NCBI GenBank assembly: GCA_017515765.1
Contig: JAFWFF010000101.1
Location: 1 to 8,657, forward strand
Source: Bacillota bacterium
GTDB lineage: Bacteria; Bacillota; Clostridia; Peptostreptococcales; Anaerovoracaceae
Direction: 5' to 3'
Length of the DNA: 8,657 nucleotides
Shown here piece by piece: positions 1 through 5,917 of this stretch. The notes beneath the pieces were generated by a model. That model saw nothing but the letters and a program-made list of their open reading frames with translations, did not search any database and was not told the origin of the DNA. Position numbers and translations under genes: made by a program. Numbering within the stretch: position 1 is the stretch's first letter; the number at the start of each line of letters is the position of its first letter.

Positions 1-471
1 CTCGTTGACCTCCAGGATCACTATGTCGGCCTTCTCCAGGATCCCGCGGGCGACTCCGGTCGCGCAGGATAGGTTGAAATACCCGTGCTTGTCCATGGGC
101 GGTACCGCCATCATCGCGACGTTCACCGTCAGGAAATGCCTGTAGTATTCCGTGCAGTCCCTGAAGACCATCGGGATATAGTTGCAGAGCTCGCGGTCGC
201 AGAGCGTGCGCTCGTAGGCCGAGCAGTGCCAGCTGTTGTAATAGAAGTGTTCGCGCTCCGGGTCGGCTTCGACCGTTTTGATCGGGCCGAAGATCAGGTT
301 GCCGCGGATCTTTACGTCCGTGAGCTCGTCCTTCCTCTTTGCCAGCGCCTCGTCGAGCAGGGACGGGAAGCAGACGTTGGTCGTATAGTCCACCCAGTCT
401 CCGCTCTTTACGGCTTTTACCGCCTCATCCGGCGTTCTCAGCTTGGATCTGTACTCGCTGTAATAGTCCAT
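1..471 (-). CDS. Acetyl-CoA hydrolase/transferase family CoA-transferase, N-terminal part (butyryl-CoA:acetate or 4-hydroxybutyrate type)
   Basis: The first 157 codons are present; the gene runs off the left edge, so the C-terminal two thirds of a protein normally about 440 residues long are missing. The family moves CoA between acyl-CoA and acetate or another acid in the cytoplasm, often as the last step of butyrate formation. Family-like blocks visible are SGDWVDY (23-29), an EALAKRKDELTDVKIRG stretch (41-57), YYNSWH (77-82), PMDKHGYFN (125-133) and the ILEVNE end of the first domain (152-157). The catalytic glutamate lies in the missing part. The ATG at 471 is preceded by GGGGAGAAGG, which overlaps the stop of the upstream oxidoreductase (10-base gap), suggesting coupled translation as the last visible gene of the fumarase operon. 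The family is confident; the acyl substrate cannot be decided from this fragment. Confidence 0.88.
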   Translation of the reverse strand, partial: MDYYSEYRSKLRTPDEAVKAVKSGDWVDYTTNVCFPSLLDEALAKRKDELTDVKIRGNLIFGPIKTVEADPEREHFYYNSWHCSAYERTLCDRELCNYIPMVFRDCTEYYRHFLTVNVAMMAVPPMDKHGYFNLSCATGVARGILEKADIVILEVNE

Positions 472-481
472 CCTTCTCCCC

Positions 482-1852
482 TTAAGCCAGTCCGGCTATC
501 CTGTCCGCCACGAATACACCGCTCGCGGACGCGTGGGAAAGCGAATGCGTCACGCCGCTGCCGTCTCCGATCACGTAGAGCCCGGCGTGGTTGGTCTCCA
601 GGTTCTCCGTGAGATCTACTTCCATATTGTAGAATTTCACCTCGACTCCGTAGAGCAGGGTATCGTCGTTCGCCGTGCCCGGCGCGATCTTGTCAAGAGC
701 GTAGATCATCTCGACTATGCCGTCCAGGATGCGCTTCGGGAGCACCAGCGAAAGGTCTCCCGGGACCGCCGCGAGGGTCGGCCTCACCATGCTCTTCTCC
801 ATGCGCTTCTCGTTGCTCCTGCGGCCGCGCTCCAGGTCTCCGAAGCGCTGTACTATCACGCCGCCCCCGAGCATATTGGAAAGCCTCGCGATGCTCTCGC
901 CGTAGCCGTTGCTGTCCTTGAACGGCTCTGAAAAATGCTTCGCGACCAGGAGAGCGAAGTTGGTGTTCTCGGTCTTCATCGCCGGATCCTCGAAGCTGTG
1001 CCCGTTCACCGTGACTATCCCGTTCGTATTCTCCGTAACGACTATGCCGTTCGGGTTCATGCAGAAGGTCCGGACGCTGTCCTCGAACTTCTGCGTCCTG
1101 TACACGATCTTGCTCTCGTAGAGCTCGTCGGTTATGTGATCAAAGATGACCGCCGGGAGCTCGACTCTGACTCCGATGTCGACGCGGTTGGATTTTGTCG
1201 GGATGTCGAGGTCTTTGCAGATCTTCTCCATCCATTTGCTCCCGCTCCTGCCGACGGAGACGATGCAGTATTCCGCTTCCAGCGAGCCGGCGTCATAGGT
1301 CACCCTGTAGCCGCCCTCGACCACTTCGAGGCTGCGCACCGGGGTATCAAAGAAGAACGTGACCTTCTCCCTGAGCTCGTTGTACAGGTTGGTCAGCACG
1401 ACGTAGTTGATGTCTGTCCCGAGGTGCCTTACCGAGGCGTCCAGCAGCTTCAGCCCGTTCTGCATGCAGAGCTTCTTGAAGGAGCTCCCCGCCGAGCTGT
1501 AGAGCTTGGTCCCTGCGCCGCCGTGCGACATGTTGATCTCGTCGACATAGCGCATCAGGGATATCGCCTTCTCTTTCCCGATGTACTCGTGAAGGGTCCC
1601 GCCGAAATCGTTCGTAATATTGTATTTGCCGTCGGAGAACGCGCCCGCGCCTCCGAAGCCGTTCATAATGGAGCAGGTCTTGCAGTTTATGCAGGTCTTT
1701 ACCTTGTCTCCGTCGATCGGGCAATGCCTCTTGTCGAGCGTATGTCCCGCCTCGAACACCGCGACTTTTAAGCCGGGTCTCCGCTGGGTCAGCTCGTACG
1801 CGGAGAATATCCCTCCGGGGCCCGCGCCGATTATCACAACATCATATTCCAT
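482..1852 (-). CDS. FAD-dependent oxidoreductase (COG2509-type uncharacterised dehydrogenase)
   Basis: Predicted 456-residue soluble flavoprotein. The N-terminal Rossmann fold is clear: DVVIIGAGPGG (4-14) and the acidic residue E34 in VAVFEAG that would bind the FAD ribose. A cysteine cluster follows (Cys44, 54, 57, 60; C-x9-C-x2-C-x2-C), then GFGGAGAFSDGK (65-76), both in the style of COG2509 proteins. The C-terminus has the second FAD contact GDGSG (429-433) and HASASGVFVADRIA. The physiological substrate of this family is not established to my knowledge. The start is the ATG at 1852, because GGAGG (1865-1861) sits 8 bases before it; the TTG one codon earlier would be only 5 bases away. It lies 42 bases after the fumarase beta gene and 10 bases before the CoA-transferase, so it is probably in the same operon and may serve organic-acid metabolism. 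The family call is good; the reaction is unknown. Confidence 0.85.
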   Translation of the reverse strand: MEYDVVIIGAGPGGIFSAYELTQRRPGLKVAVFEAGHTLDKRHCPIDGDKVKTCINCKTCSIMNGFGGAGAFSDGKYNITNDFGGTLHEYIGKEKAISLMRYVDEINMSHGGAGTKLYSSAGSSFKKLCMQNGLKLLDASVRHLGTDINYVVLTNLYNELREKVTFFFDTPVRSLEVVEGGYRVTYDAGSLEAEYCIVSVGRSGSKWMEKICKDLDIPTKSNRVDIGVRVELPAVIFDHITDELYESKIVYRTQKFEDSVRTFCMNPNGIVVTENTNGIVTVNGHSFEDPAMKTENTNFALLVAKHFSEPFKDSNGYGESIARLSNMLGGGVIVQRFGDLERGRRSNEKRMEKSMVRPTLAAVPGDLSLVLPKRILDGIVEMIYALDKIAPGTANDDTLLYGVEVKFYNMEVDLTENLETNHAGLYVIGDGSGVTHSLSHASASGVFVADRIAGLA

Positions 1853-1894
1853 CAAATATACCTCCGGTGCTCCGATTCCCTGCCTTCGCGGCGA

Positions 1895-2461
1895 TCAAAG
1901 CATTTTTTCCTTTGCTTTCAGATATTCTTCCCTGCCCATCTTGTAAAGATCGTTCCCCTCGGAATCGATCACCACGGTGAGCGGCAGGTCTTCGACCTCA
2001 AGGCGGCGGATCGCTTCCGCGCCGAGGTCCGGGTAAGCGACGACCTCGGCGGCTTTGATGCAGTTGGAGAGCAGGGCTCCGCATCCGCCTATCGCGCCGA
2101 AGTACACCGCGCCGTACTGTTTCATCGCGTCGACCACCTCGGGTCCGCGCCTGCCTTTTCCGATCATTCCGGTGTGGCCCAGCGCGATGAGGGTCGGGCT
2201 GTAAGCGTCCATCCTGTAGGACGTTGTCGGTCCCGCGGAACCGATCACCTCGCCGGGTCTCGCGGGCGTCGGGCCTACGAAATAGATCACCGAGTCGGTC
2301 AAGTCTATGGGGAGCTCCTCCCCTTTGTTTATGAGCTCGACGAGCCTCTTATGGGCGGCGTCTCTGGCTGTGTAGATAACTCCGGAAAGCAGGACGCTGT
2401 CGCCCGCGCGGAGCTTCTTTGCTTCTTCCCTTGTGAGCGGGGCTGTGATCCTGGTCGTCAT
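1895..2461 (-). CDS. Fe-S fumarate hydratase / hydro-lyase, beta subunit (class I fumarase C-terminal domain)
   Basis: 188 residues, the usual length for the separate beta subunit of two-subunit class I fumarases, L-tartrate dehydratases and mesaconases. With the alpha subunit it would form the oxygen-sensitive 4Fe-4S enzyme that hydrates fumarate to malate, or a related dicarboxylate. Family blocks are VGPTPARPGEVIGSAGPTTSYRMD (from about 62 to 85), GKGRRG (101-106) and GAIGGCGALL (122-131). The ATG at 2461 follows the alpha-subunit stop codon by one base, and its GGGAGG lies inside the alpha coding frame 9 bases upstream, typical of coupled subunits. It ends at a TGA at a natural family length, which shows that TGA acts as a stop in this genome. 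Substrate choice between fumarate, tartrate and mesaconate cannot be read from the sequence. Confidence 0.93.
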   Translation of the reverse strand: MTTRITAPLTREEAKKLRAGDSVLLSGVIYTARDAAHKRLVELINKGEELPIDLTDSVIYFVGPTPARPGEVIGSAGPTTSYRMDAYSPTLIALGHTGMIGKGRRGPEVVDAMKQYGAVYFGAIGGCGALLSNCIKAAEVVAYPDLGAEAIRRLEVEDLPLTVVIDSEGNDLYKMGREEYLKAKEKML

Positions 2462-2462
2462 C

Positions 2463-3302
2463 CTAAAGCACCTCCCTTATATGTCTCGTCACGTGGCAGC
2501 TGATGTTCACCGCGACCGGAAGCCCCGCGATATGCGTCGGGAACTTCTCGATGTTCACGGCGAGGGCGGTCGTCTTGCCGCCGAAGCCCTGCGGCCCGAT
2601 TCACAGCTTGTTTATCGCCTCGAGGAGCTCGTTCTCCAGCGCGTCGTAGACCGGATCCGGGTTCTTCTCGTCCAGCGGCCTGAGCAAAGCCTTCTTCGCC
2701 ATCATTGCGGCCTTCTCAAAAGTACCGCCTACTCCCACGCCTACCACGACCGGCGGGCAGGGGTTCGGTCCGGCCTTCTCTACCGTCTCGATTATGAACT
2801 TCACAACTCCCTGCAGTCCGTCCGACGGCCTGAGCATGGCCACTCTGCTCATGTTCTCGCTTCCGAATCCCTTCGGCGCGATGCTTATCACGAGCTCGTC
2901 GCCGGGAACGATCTCATAGTAGATGACCGCCGGCGTATTGTCTCCCGTATTCACCCTGTCGATCGGATCGGCGACCACGGATTTCCTGAGGAAACCCTCT
3001 CTGTATCCCTGGCGGACGCCTTCGTTTATGGCCTCCTCCAGATTGCCGTTCACATGCACGTCCTGGCCGATCTCAACGAATACTACAGCCATTCCGGTGT
3101 CCTGGCAGATCGGCTTTCCGGTCTCGGCAGCGAGCCTGTAGTTCTCGACTATCCGCTCCAGTATCTCCTTTGCCGGCCTCCAGTCTTCCTCTGCCATCCT
3201 TTTCTCTATGCAGGACGCGACGTCGCAGGGAAGATCCACATTCCCCTTGATGCACATGCGCTTCACCGCTTCGGTGACCTGCGATGCCTGTATCTCTCTC
3301 AT
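2463..3302 (-). CDS. Fe-S fumarate hydratase / hydro-lyase, alpha subunit, interrupted by an in-frame TGA (possible pseudogene)
   Basis: The full frame is 279 codons plus TAG, the normal alpha-subunit length, but codon 234 is TGA, so ordinary translation stops at 2601 after 233 residues. Conserved blocks are PICQDTGMAVVFVEIGQ (64-80), RKSVVADP (106-113), NTGDNTPAV (118-126), APKGFGSENMS (142-152) and GPNPCPP (178-184). Past the stop the frame continues with IGPQGFGGKTTALAV (235-249), HIAGLPVAVN (257-266) and ISCHVTRH (267-274). In class I fumarases three cysteines hold the 4Fe-4S cluster; here they would be Cys66, Cys182 and Cys269, so the short product would lose the third ligand. The start is the ATG at 3302, preceded by GGAGA; an in-frame TTG at 3326 has no comparable site. 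It is the first gene of the operon. Family assignment is firm; whether the gene works is open. Confidence 0.9.
2471..2476 (-). promoter_or_regulatory. Ribosome binding site of the fumarase beta gene, inside the alpha coding frame
   Basis: GGGAGG lies 9 bases before the beta ATG at 2461 and within the last codons of the alpha frame. If translation of alpha ends at the early TGA (2601), the 139 bases from there to the beta start are not translated by alpha ribosomes, which would break translational coupling but leave this site intact for independent initiation. Confidence 0.75.
2601..2603 (-). other. In-frame TGA codon inside the fumarase alpha gene
   Basis: The codon order is AAG CTG TGA ATC GGG CCG. 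From my knowledge of the family this position is normally glycine in a KLGIGPQG-type motif, and GGA differs from TGA by one base (plus-strand C to A at 2603). No other stop or frameshift occurs in the 45 codons that follow. There is no homopolymer next to it. Confidence 0.9.
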
Positions 3303-3334
3303 AACTCTTCTCCGTTCTCCGTTCAACAGCGCGC

Positions 3335-3348
3335 CCGGCCTTCGCCGG
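3335..3348 (-). promoter_or_regulatory. GC hairpin in the leader of the fumarase operon
   Basis: On the minus strand CCGGC-GAAG-GCCGG forms a 5-base-pair stem with a tetraloop, in the last part of the predicted 5' leader and about 32 bases before the alpha start codon. No T-run follows, so it is not an intrinsic terminator. It may affect translation or mRNA stability; no known riboswitch class was recognised. Confidence 0.35.
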
Positions 3349-3418
3349 TCCTCGCCCCGCGGTCCGCTTCAGGCGCCGAATTCCGCGCACCAAAAAATCC
3401 GCCTCTTTCGACGGATAC

Positions 3419-3447
3419 ATTATACCAGTTTATTTGGCGCACTTCCA
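3419..3447 (-). promoter_or_regulatory. Extended -10 promoter of the fumarase / oxidoreductase / CoA-transferase operon
   Basis: Read on the minus strand: a perfect TATAAT -10 box (3424-3419) with the extended element TGG directly before it, and a weak -35 match TGGAAG (3447-3442) at a 17-base spacing. Transcription would start near 3412, giving a leader of about 110 bases before the ATG at 3302. An extended -10 can compensate for a poor -35. Confidence 0.72.
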
Positions 3448-3477
3448 CCGCATAAATCATAAAGAGCCTAAACAGGG

Positions 3478-3503
3478 CGGGCATCAGGTTTGCCGCCTGC
3501 CCG
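3478..3503. repeat. GC-rich inverted repeat upstream of the fumarase promoter
   Basis: CGGGC and AGG (with a 3-base bulge ATC between them) pair with CCT and GCCCG around a 7-base loop. It lies just upstream of the -35 region (3447-3442). It could be a regulator site or an RNA stem at the end of the glutaminase transcript; no T-run follows on the minus strand. Confidence 0.3.
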
Positions 3504-3509
3504 GCCGGG

Positions 3510-3529
3510 CATGCCGGAGAGTTGGCATG
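3510..3529. repeat. Inverted repeat CATGCC-N8-GGCATG
   Basis: Perfect 6-base arms separated by GGAGAGTT, directly next to the 3478-3503 dyad and upstream of the fumarase promoter. The size and symmetry would suit a dimeric DNA-binding regulator, but no known consensus was recognised. Confidence 0.35.
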
Positions 3530-3537
3530 TTGGTGGA

Positions 3538-3625
3538 CACCCGGTTTTTGTGGCCATTCGCCGTTTTTGCAGAAATGTCATTGACATTTTGGTTTTTTTG
3601 CCCGATGGCCAGAAAAACTCGGGTG
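3538..3625. repeat. 88-base imperfect palindrome downstream of the glutaminase gene
   Basis: The outer arms 3538-3557 and 3605-3625 pair over 19 positions with one G-G mismatch and one bulged T. The core AAATGTCATTGACATTT (3573-3589) is a perfect 8-base inverted repeat about the same centre, base 3581. The bases between are mostly unpaired and T-rich. It begins 17 bases after the glutaminase stop, so the transcript could fold into a long stem there. It may be a 3' stability or termination structure, or a small palindromic repeat of the ERIC/MITE kind. No target-site duplication is visible at its ends. Confidence 0.65.
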
Positions 3626-3641
3626 AATGATCCGCAGAATA

Positions 3642-4568
3642 TCAGGAATTGAATATGTGGAGGCCCAGGGTTGAGGAGAGGTATCTGAGCATGGTGCGGC
3701 CGGCGACGCAGTTGCCTTTGCTGTCGAGGGAGGGGCCGTAGATGCCGATGCCCATCTCGCGGTCGACCACGGAAAGGAGGCCGCCGCCGACGCCGGATTT
3801 GGTCGGGAATCCGACTTCCACGGCGAACTGGCCGGAGCCGTCGTACATGCCGCAGGTAAGCATCAGGGTCTTTACGATCCGGGCGGTCTCGCTGCTGAAA
3901 GTGCGCTTCCCGGTGGCTCGGTCGATGCCGCCCTGGGAGAGCAGCAGGCCGAGGTTGGCGAGCGAGACTGCGGTCGCGTTGACGGAACACATCGCGGTAT
4001 AGAGCTCCAGGATGTCCTCAACGTCGTTTTTGATGATGTTTTTGGATTTAAGGAGCCAGCCTATCGCCCTGTTCCGGGAACAGTTGGCCATCTCGGAACG
4101 GTAGACCGCCTCGTCGAGCGACGCTTCCGGGTCGCCCATGAGTTCGCGGGCGATCGCGAGCATCTCGCCGAAGCTTGCGGTCTCGAGCAAAAGGTCCGCG
4201 ACGGCTATGGCGCCTGAGTTGATCATCGGATTGTAGGGTTTTCCGGAGTAGAGGTCGAGTTCGACGATGGAGTTGAAAGCTTCGCCCGAAGGCTCCATCC
4301 CGACGCGCTCAAACACCCGGTCGCTCCCGAAACGCTCGAGCGCGACTATAAGGCTGATGATCTTGGATATGCTCTGGAGCGTGAACCTGGTCGCGCAGTC
4401 TCCGGCGGAATACAGCGTTCCGTCTTTTGTCCGGACCGCAATCCCGAGCGCGTTTTTGTCGGCTTTCGCGAGTTCGGGTATATATGTCGCCACATCCCCG
4501 TACGGTATGACTATGCGCCCTGCCTCCAGGGCCGCTTCGATCGTCGATTGGATCTTAGAGTCTGTCAT
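3642..4568 (-). CDS. glsA: Glutaminase (serine-type, glutaminase A family)
   Basis: 308 residues, the normal size for bacterial glutaminases such as E. coli YbaS. The cytoplasmic enzyme hydrolyses L-glutamine to L-glutamate and ammonia and has a beta-lactamase-like fold. The catalytic Ser-x-x-Lys is visible in QSISK (Ser66, Lys69). Other family blocks are GDVATYIPELA (24-34), MEPSGEAFNSIV (91-102), NPMINSGAIA (113-122), SEMANCSRNRA (158-168) and FPTKSGVGGG in the last fifth. The ATG at 4568 has AGGAGA 8 bases upstream. The frame stays open to 5000, but that part lies inside the transporter gene and has no glutaminase similarity. It follows the MFS gene by 29 bases, so the two are probably co-transcribed. 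Glutaminases can feed glutamate catabolism or give acid resistance through ammonia; context does not choose between these. Confidence 0.96.
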   Translation of the reverse strand: MTDSKIQSTIEAALEAGRIVIPYGDVATYIPELAKADKNALGIAVRTKDGTLYSAGDCATRFTLQSISKIISLIVALERFGSDRVFERVGMEPSGEAFNSIVELDLYSGKPYNPMINSGAIAVADLLLETASFGEMLAIARELMGDPEASLDEAVYRSEMANCSRNRAIGWLLKSKNIIKNDVEDILELYTAMCSVNATAVSLANLGLLLSQGGIDRATGKRTFSSETARIVKTLMLTCGMYDGSGQFAVEVGFPTKSGVGGGLLSVVDREMGIGIYGPSLDSKGNCVAGRTMLRYLSSTLGLHIFNS

Positions 4569-4597
4569 CTCCCGGTCTCCTTTTCTGTTTTTCGGAT

Positions 4598-5821
4598 CTA
4601 TTGTGCGGATACGGATTCGAGCCGGTAAAGCCTGTACAGCACACCCGCCACGACAAGGCAGATCGCTGCGGCTATCATCCATACCCGGCTGTATCCCGCC
4701 GATGTCAGCACGTAACTGCATACGACCGGGCCCATCAGCTTTCCGGTGCCCCTCGAGAACTGGAACAAAGCCACCACGCGCCCTCTGTGAGTCATCGGTG
4801 ACAGTTCCGCGAGCAGTACCGTGCCTTCTGTATTGACAAATATCTCGCCGCAGGTCCATATGACCACCGCGCCGAGCGCCATTGCCGGGCTGAGCGGAAG
4901 CGCATAGATGAGAAAGCCCGCGACATAAAGCAGGCATCCGATGACCAGGTTGATCAGCGGACGGTGTTTCTTGATGAACAGCATGAGGAGCGGTGTGCAA
5001 GCTATGACGATCAGCCCGTTTATCGTCCAGATGGCCGACGTCAGCTTTGATCCCCGCTCCAGCCCGACCGCGTCGGAGAACTGCAGCGGCAGCAGATAGC
5101 TAATAAACGTATAGCAGACGAAGATCAGGAACAGGCAGATCACGAAGACCAGCATCACACGGCTGTGCGTGACCATCGAGAAAAGCGGGGTGTCCGCGGA
5201 CTCGGCTTCAGGTCCGCCGTCCGGGCCGTTCAGGTTCGCGTTTCCGGCATAGGTCTCTTTGGTCCTGATAAGCATGATCGCCAGAGCGACTGAATAACAG
5301 ATCGCCATGGTAAAGAACGTCCAGGGAAGATGGTTGTAGAAAAGCAGCCCCGCTATGACCGGCCCGCTCGCCGAGCCGATATTCGAAAAGATGTAAACAA
5401 GCGAGATGCTCTCGTTCCGTTTCTCGTCAGGTGATATGTCTATGACCATCGCGGAGATTATAGGCACGACCGAGCTCGCGATCGCGTTGCAGAGGAATAT
5501 GAGCACGACCACCGCCCGTCTCGTGCAGATCAGGCCCGCTGCCGTCATGGCGCAGATCATTACCACCGCGAGCCTTATGAACGTCTTGCGCCTGCCCCAC
5601 TCATCCGACAGCTTCCCGCCAAGGAGCGATCCGACGATGTTCCCGAGGCTCGTAAACGCTACAATATAACCGGTCTGTACGGTAGTAAAGCCGAGTATCC
5701 TGCTGCACAGCAGCGACAGGAACGGAAAGATGCAGCAGATCGCGATCTCGACGATCAGCATTATCACCGAAAGATAATATGCCTGCCTGGGCAGCCCTTT
5801 GTATTGCGAGAACAGTTTCAT
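4598..5821 (-). CDS. Major facilitator superfamily transporter
   Basis: 407 residues with the hydrophobic pattern of a 12-helix MFS permease of the inner membrane. Motif A is present between helices 2 and 3 as GGKLSDEWGRRKT (68-80), and a motif C-like segment FSNIGSASGPVIAG lies at 145-158. The hydrophilic stretch of about 30 residues at 188-220 fits the central cytoplasmic loop between helices 6 and 7. The overall look is that of drug-efflux-type (DHA1-like) MFS proteins, but no substrate can be assigned. The start at 5821 is set by an in-frame TAA two codons upstream; its ribosome binding site is weak (AGAAGG about 13 bases away). It precedes the glutaminase by 29 bases, so it may move glutamine, glutamate or another amine compound, though this is only a guess from context. 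Confidence 0.9.
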   Translation of the reverse strand: MKLFSQYKGLPRQAYYLSVIMLIVEIAICCIFPFLSLLCSRILGFTTVQTGYIVAFTSLGNIVGSLLGGKLSDEWGRRKTFIRLAVVMICAMTAAGLICTRRAVVVLIFLCNAIASSVVPIISAMVIDISPDEKRNESISLVYIFSNIGSASGPVIAGLLFYNHLPWTFFTMAICYSVALAIMLIRTKETYAGNANLNGPDGGPEAESADTPLFSMVTHSRVMLVFVICLFLIFVCYTFISYLLPLQFSDAVGLERGSKLTSAIWTINGLIVIACTPLLMLFIKKHRPLINLVIGCLLYVAGFLIYALPLSPAMALGAVVIWTCGEIFVNTEGTVLLAELSPMTHRGRVVALFQFSRGTGKLMGPVVCSYVLTSAGYSRVWMIAAAICLVVAGVLYRLYRLESVSAQ

Positions 5822-5828
5822 GTATTAC

Positions 5829-5856
5829 ATCATACACCTTCTTCGCTCGTTCGCAA
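5829..5856 (-). promoter_or_regulatory. Possible promoter of the MFS-glutaminase unit, giving a near-leaderless transcript
   Basis: On the minus strand TTGCGA (5856-5851), a 16-base spacer and TATGAT (5834-5829) stand between the upstream terminator and the MFS start. The -10 box is only 7 bases from the ATG, so transcription would start at or next to the start codon. This would fit the poor ribosome binding site, but the -35 match is only four of six. Confidence 0.32.
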
Positions 5857-5858
5857 TC

Positions 5859-5882
5859 AAAAAAAGCGGGCACGCGGCCCGC
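5859..5882 (-). terminator. Intrinsic terminator of the short-chain dehydrogenase gene
   Basis: On the minus strand GCGGGC-CGCGT-GCCCGC forms a perfect 6-base-pair GC stem with a 5-base loop, followed at once by seven T. It lies 35 bases after the dehydrogenase stop and separates that gene from the MFS-glutaminase unit. Confidence 0.92.
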
Positions 5883-5917
5883 CTGACTTGTTTTAAACCT
5901 GTGGGAATGCCCCCGGA

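Larger units (their letters stand above)
3303..3641. other. Gene-free region between the glutaminase and fumarase operons
   Basis: These 339 bases hold no convincing gene on either strand; the open frames there are shadows. From right to left they contain an 88-base imperfect palindrome, two smaller dyads, the fumarase operon promoter and a GC-rich leader of about 110 bases, each listed separately. No classical intrinsic terminator (GC stem followed directly by a T-run) was found for the glutaminase gene. Confidence 0.75.

Noticed and set aside
935..1771. Plus-strand open frame of 278 codons opposite the FAD oxidoreductase
   Set aside because: Shadow of a well-supported flavoprotein; no family motif and no ribosome binding site worth noting.
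1853..1855. TTG start for the FAD oxidoreductase
   Set aside because: The next codon is ATG, with GGAGG at the better distance of 8 bases.
2601..2603. Selenocysteine at the TGA
   Set aside because: The family residue here is a structural glycine, not a catalytic cysteine, and only a weak CCGC/GCGG stem follows, without a convincing SECIS. A pull to selenocysteine has no functional reason.
2601..2603. Genome-wide recoding of TGA to glycine (code 25) or tryptophan (code 4)
   Set aside because: The fumarase beta, glutaminase and dehydrogenase genes all end at TGA at natural family lengths, and no other gene in the window has an internal TGA.
3303..3326. TTG start for the fumarase alpha gene
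   Set aside because: The eight extra residues (MNGERRRV) are not family-like, and the ATG at 3302 has its own GGAGA site inside that stretch.
2433..3455. Plus-strand open frame of 340 codons opposite the fumarase alpha gene
   Set aside because: It is antisense to a strongly conserved gene, its translation shows no recognisable domain, and it crosses the fumarase promoter.
3613..3642. Intrinsic terminator for the glutaminase at the T-run 3617-3613
   Set aside because: Only a three-base GC stem can form before the five T; the long palindrome uses these T residues in its own stem, so a standard terminator is not supported.
4569..5000. N-terminal extension of the glutaminase frame into the transporter gene
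   Set aside because: The extension has no glutaminase similarity, overlaps real MFS coding sequence, and the ATG at 4568 has a good ribosome binding site and gives the normal family length.
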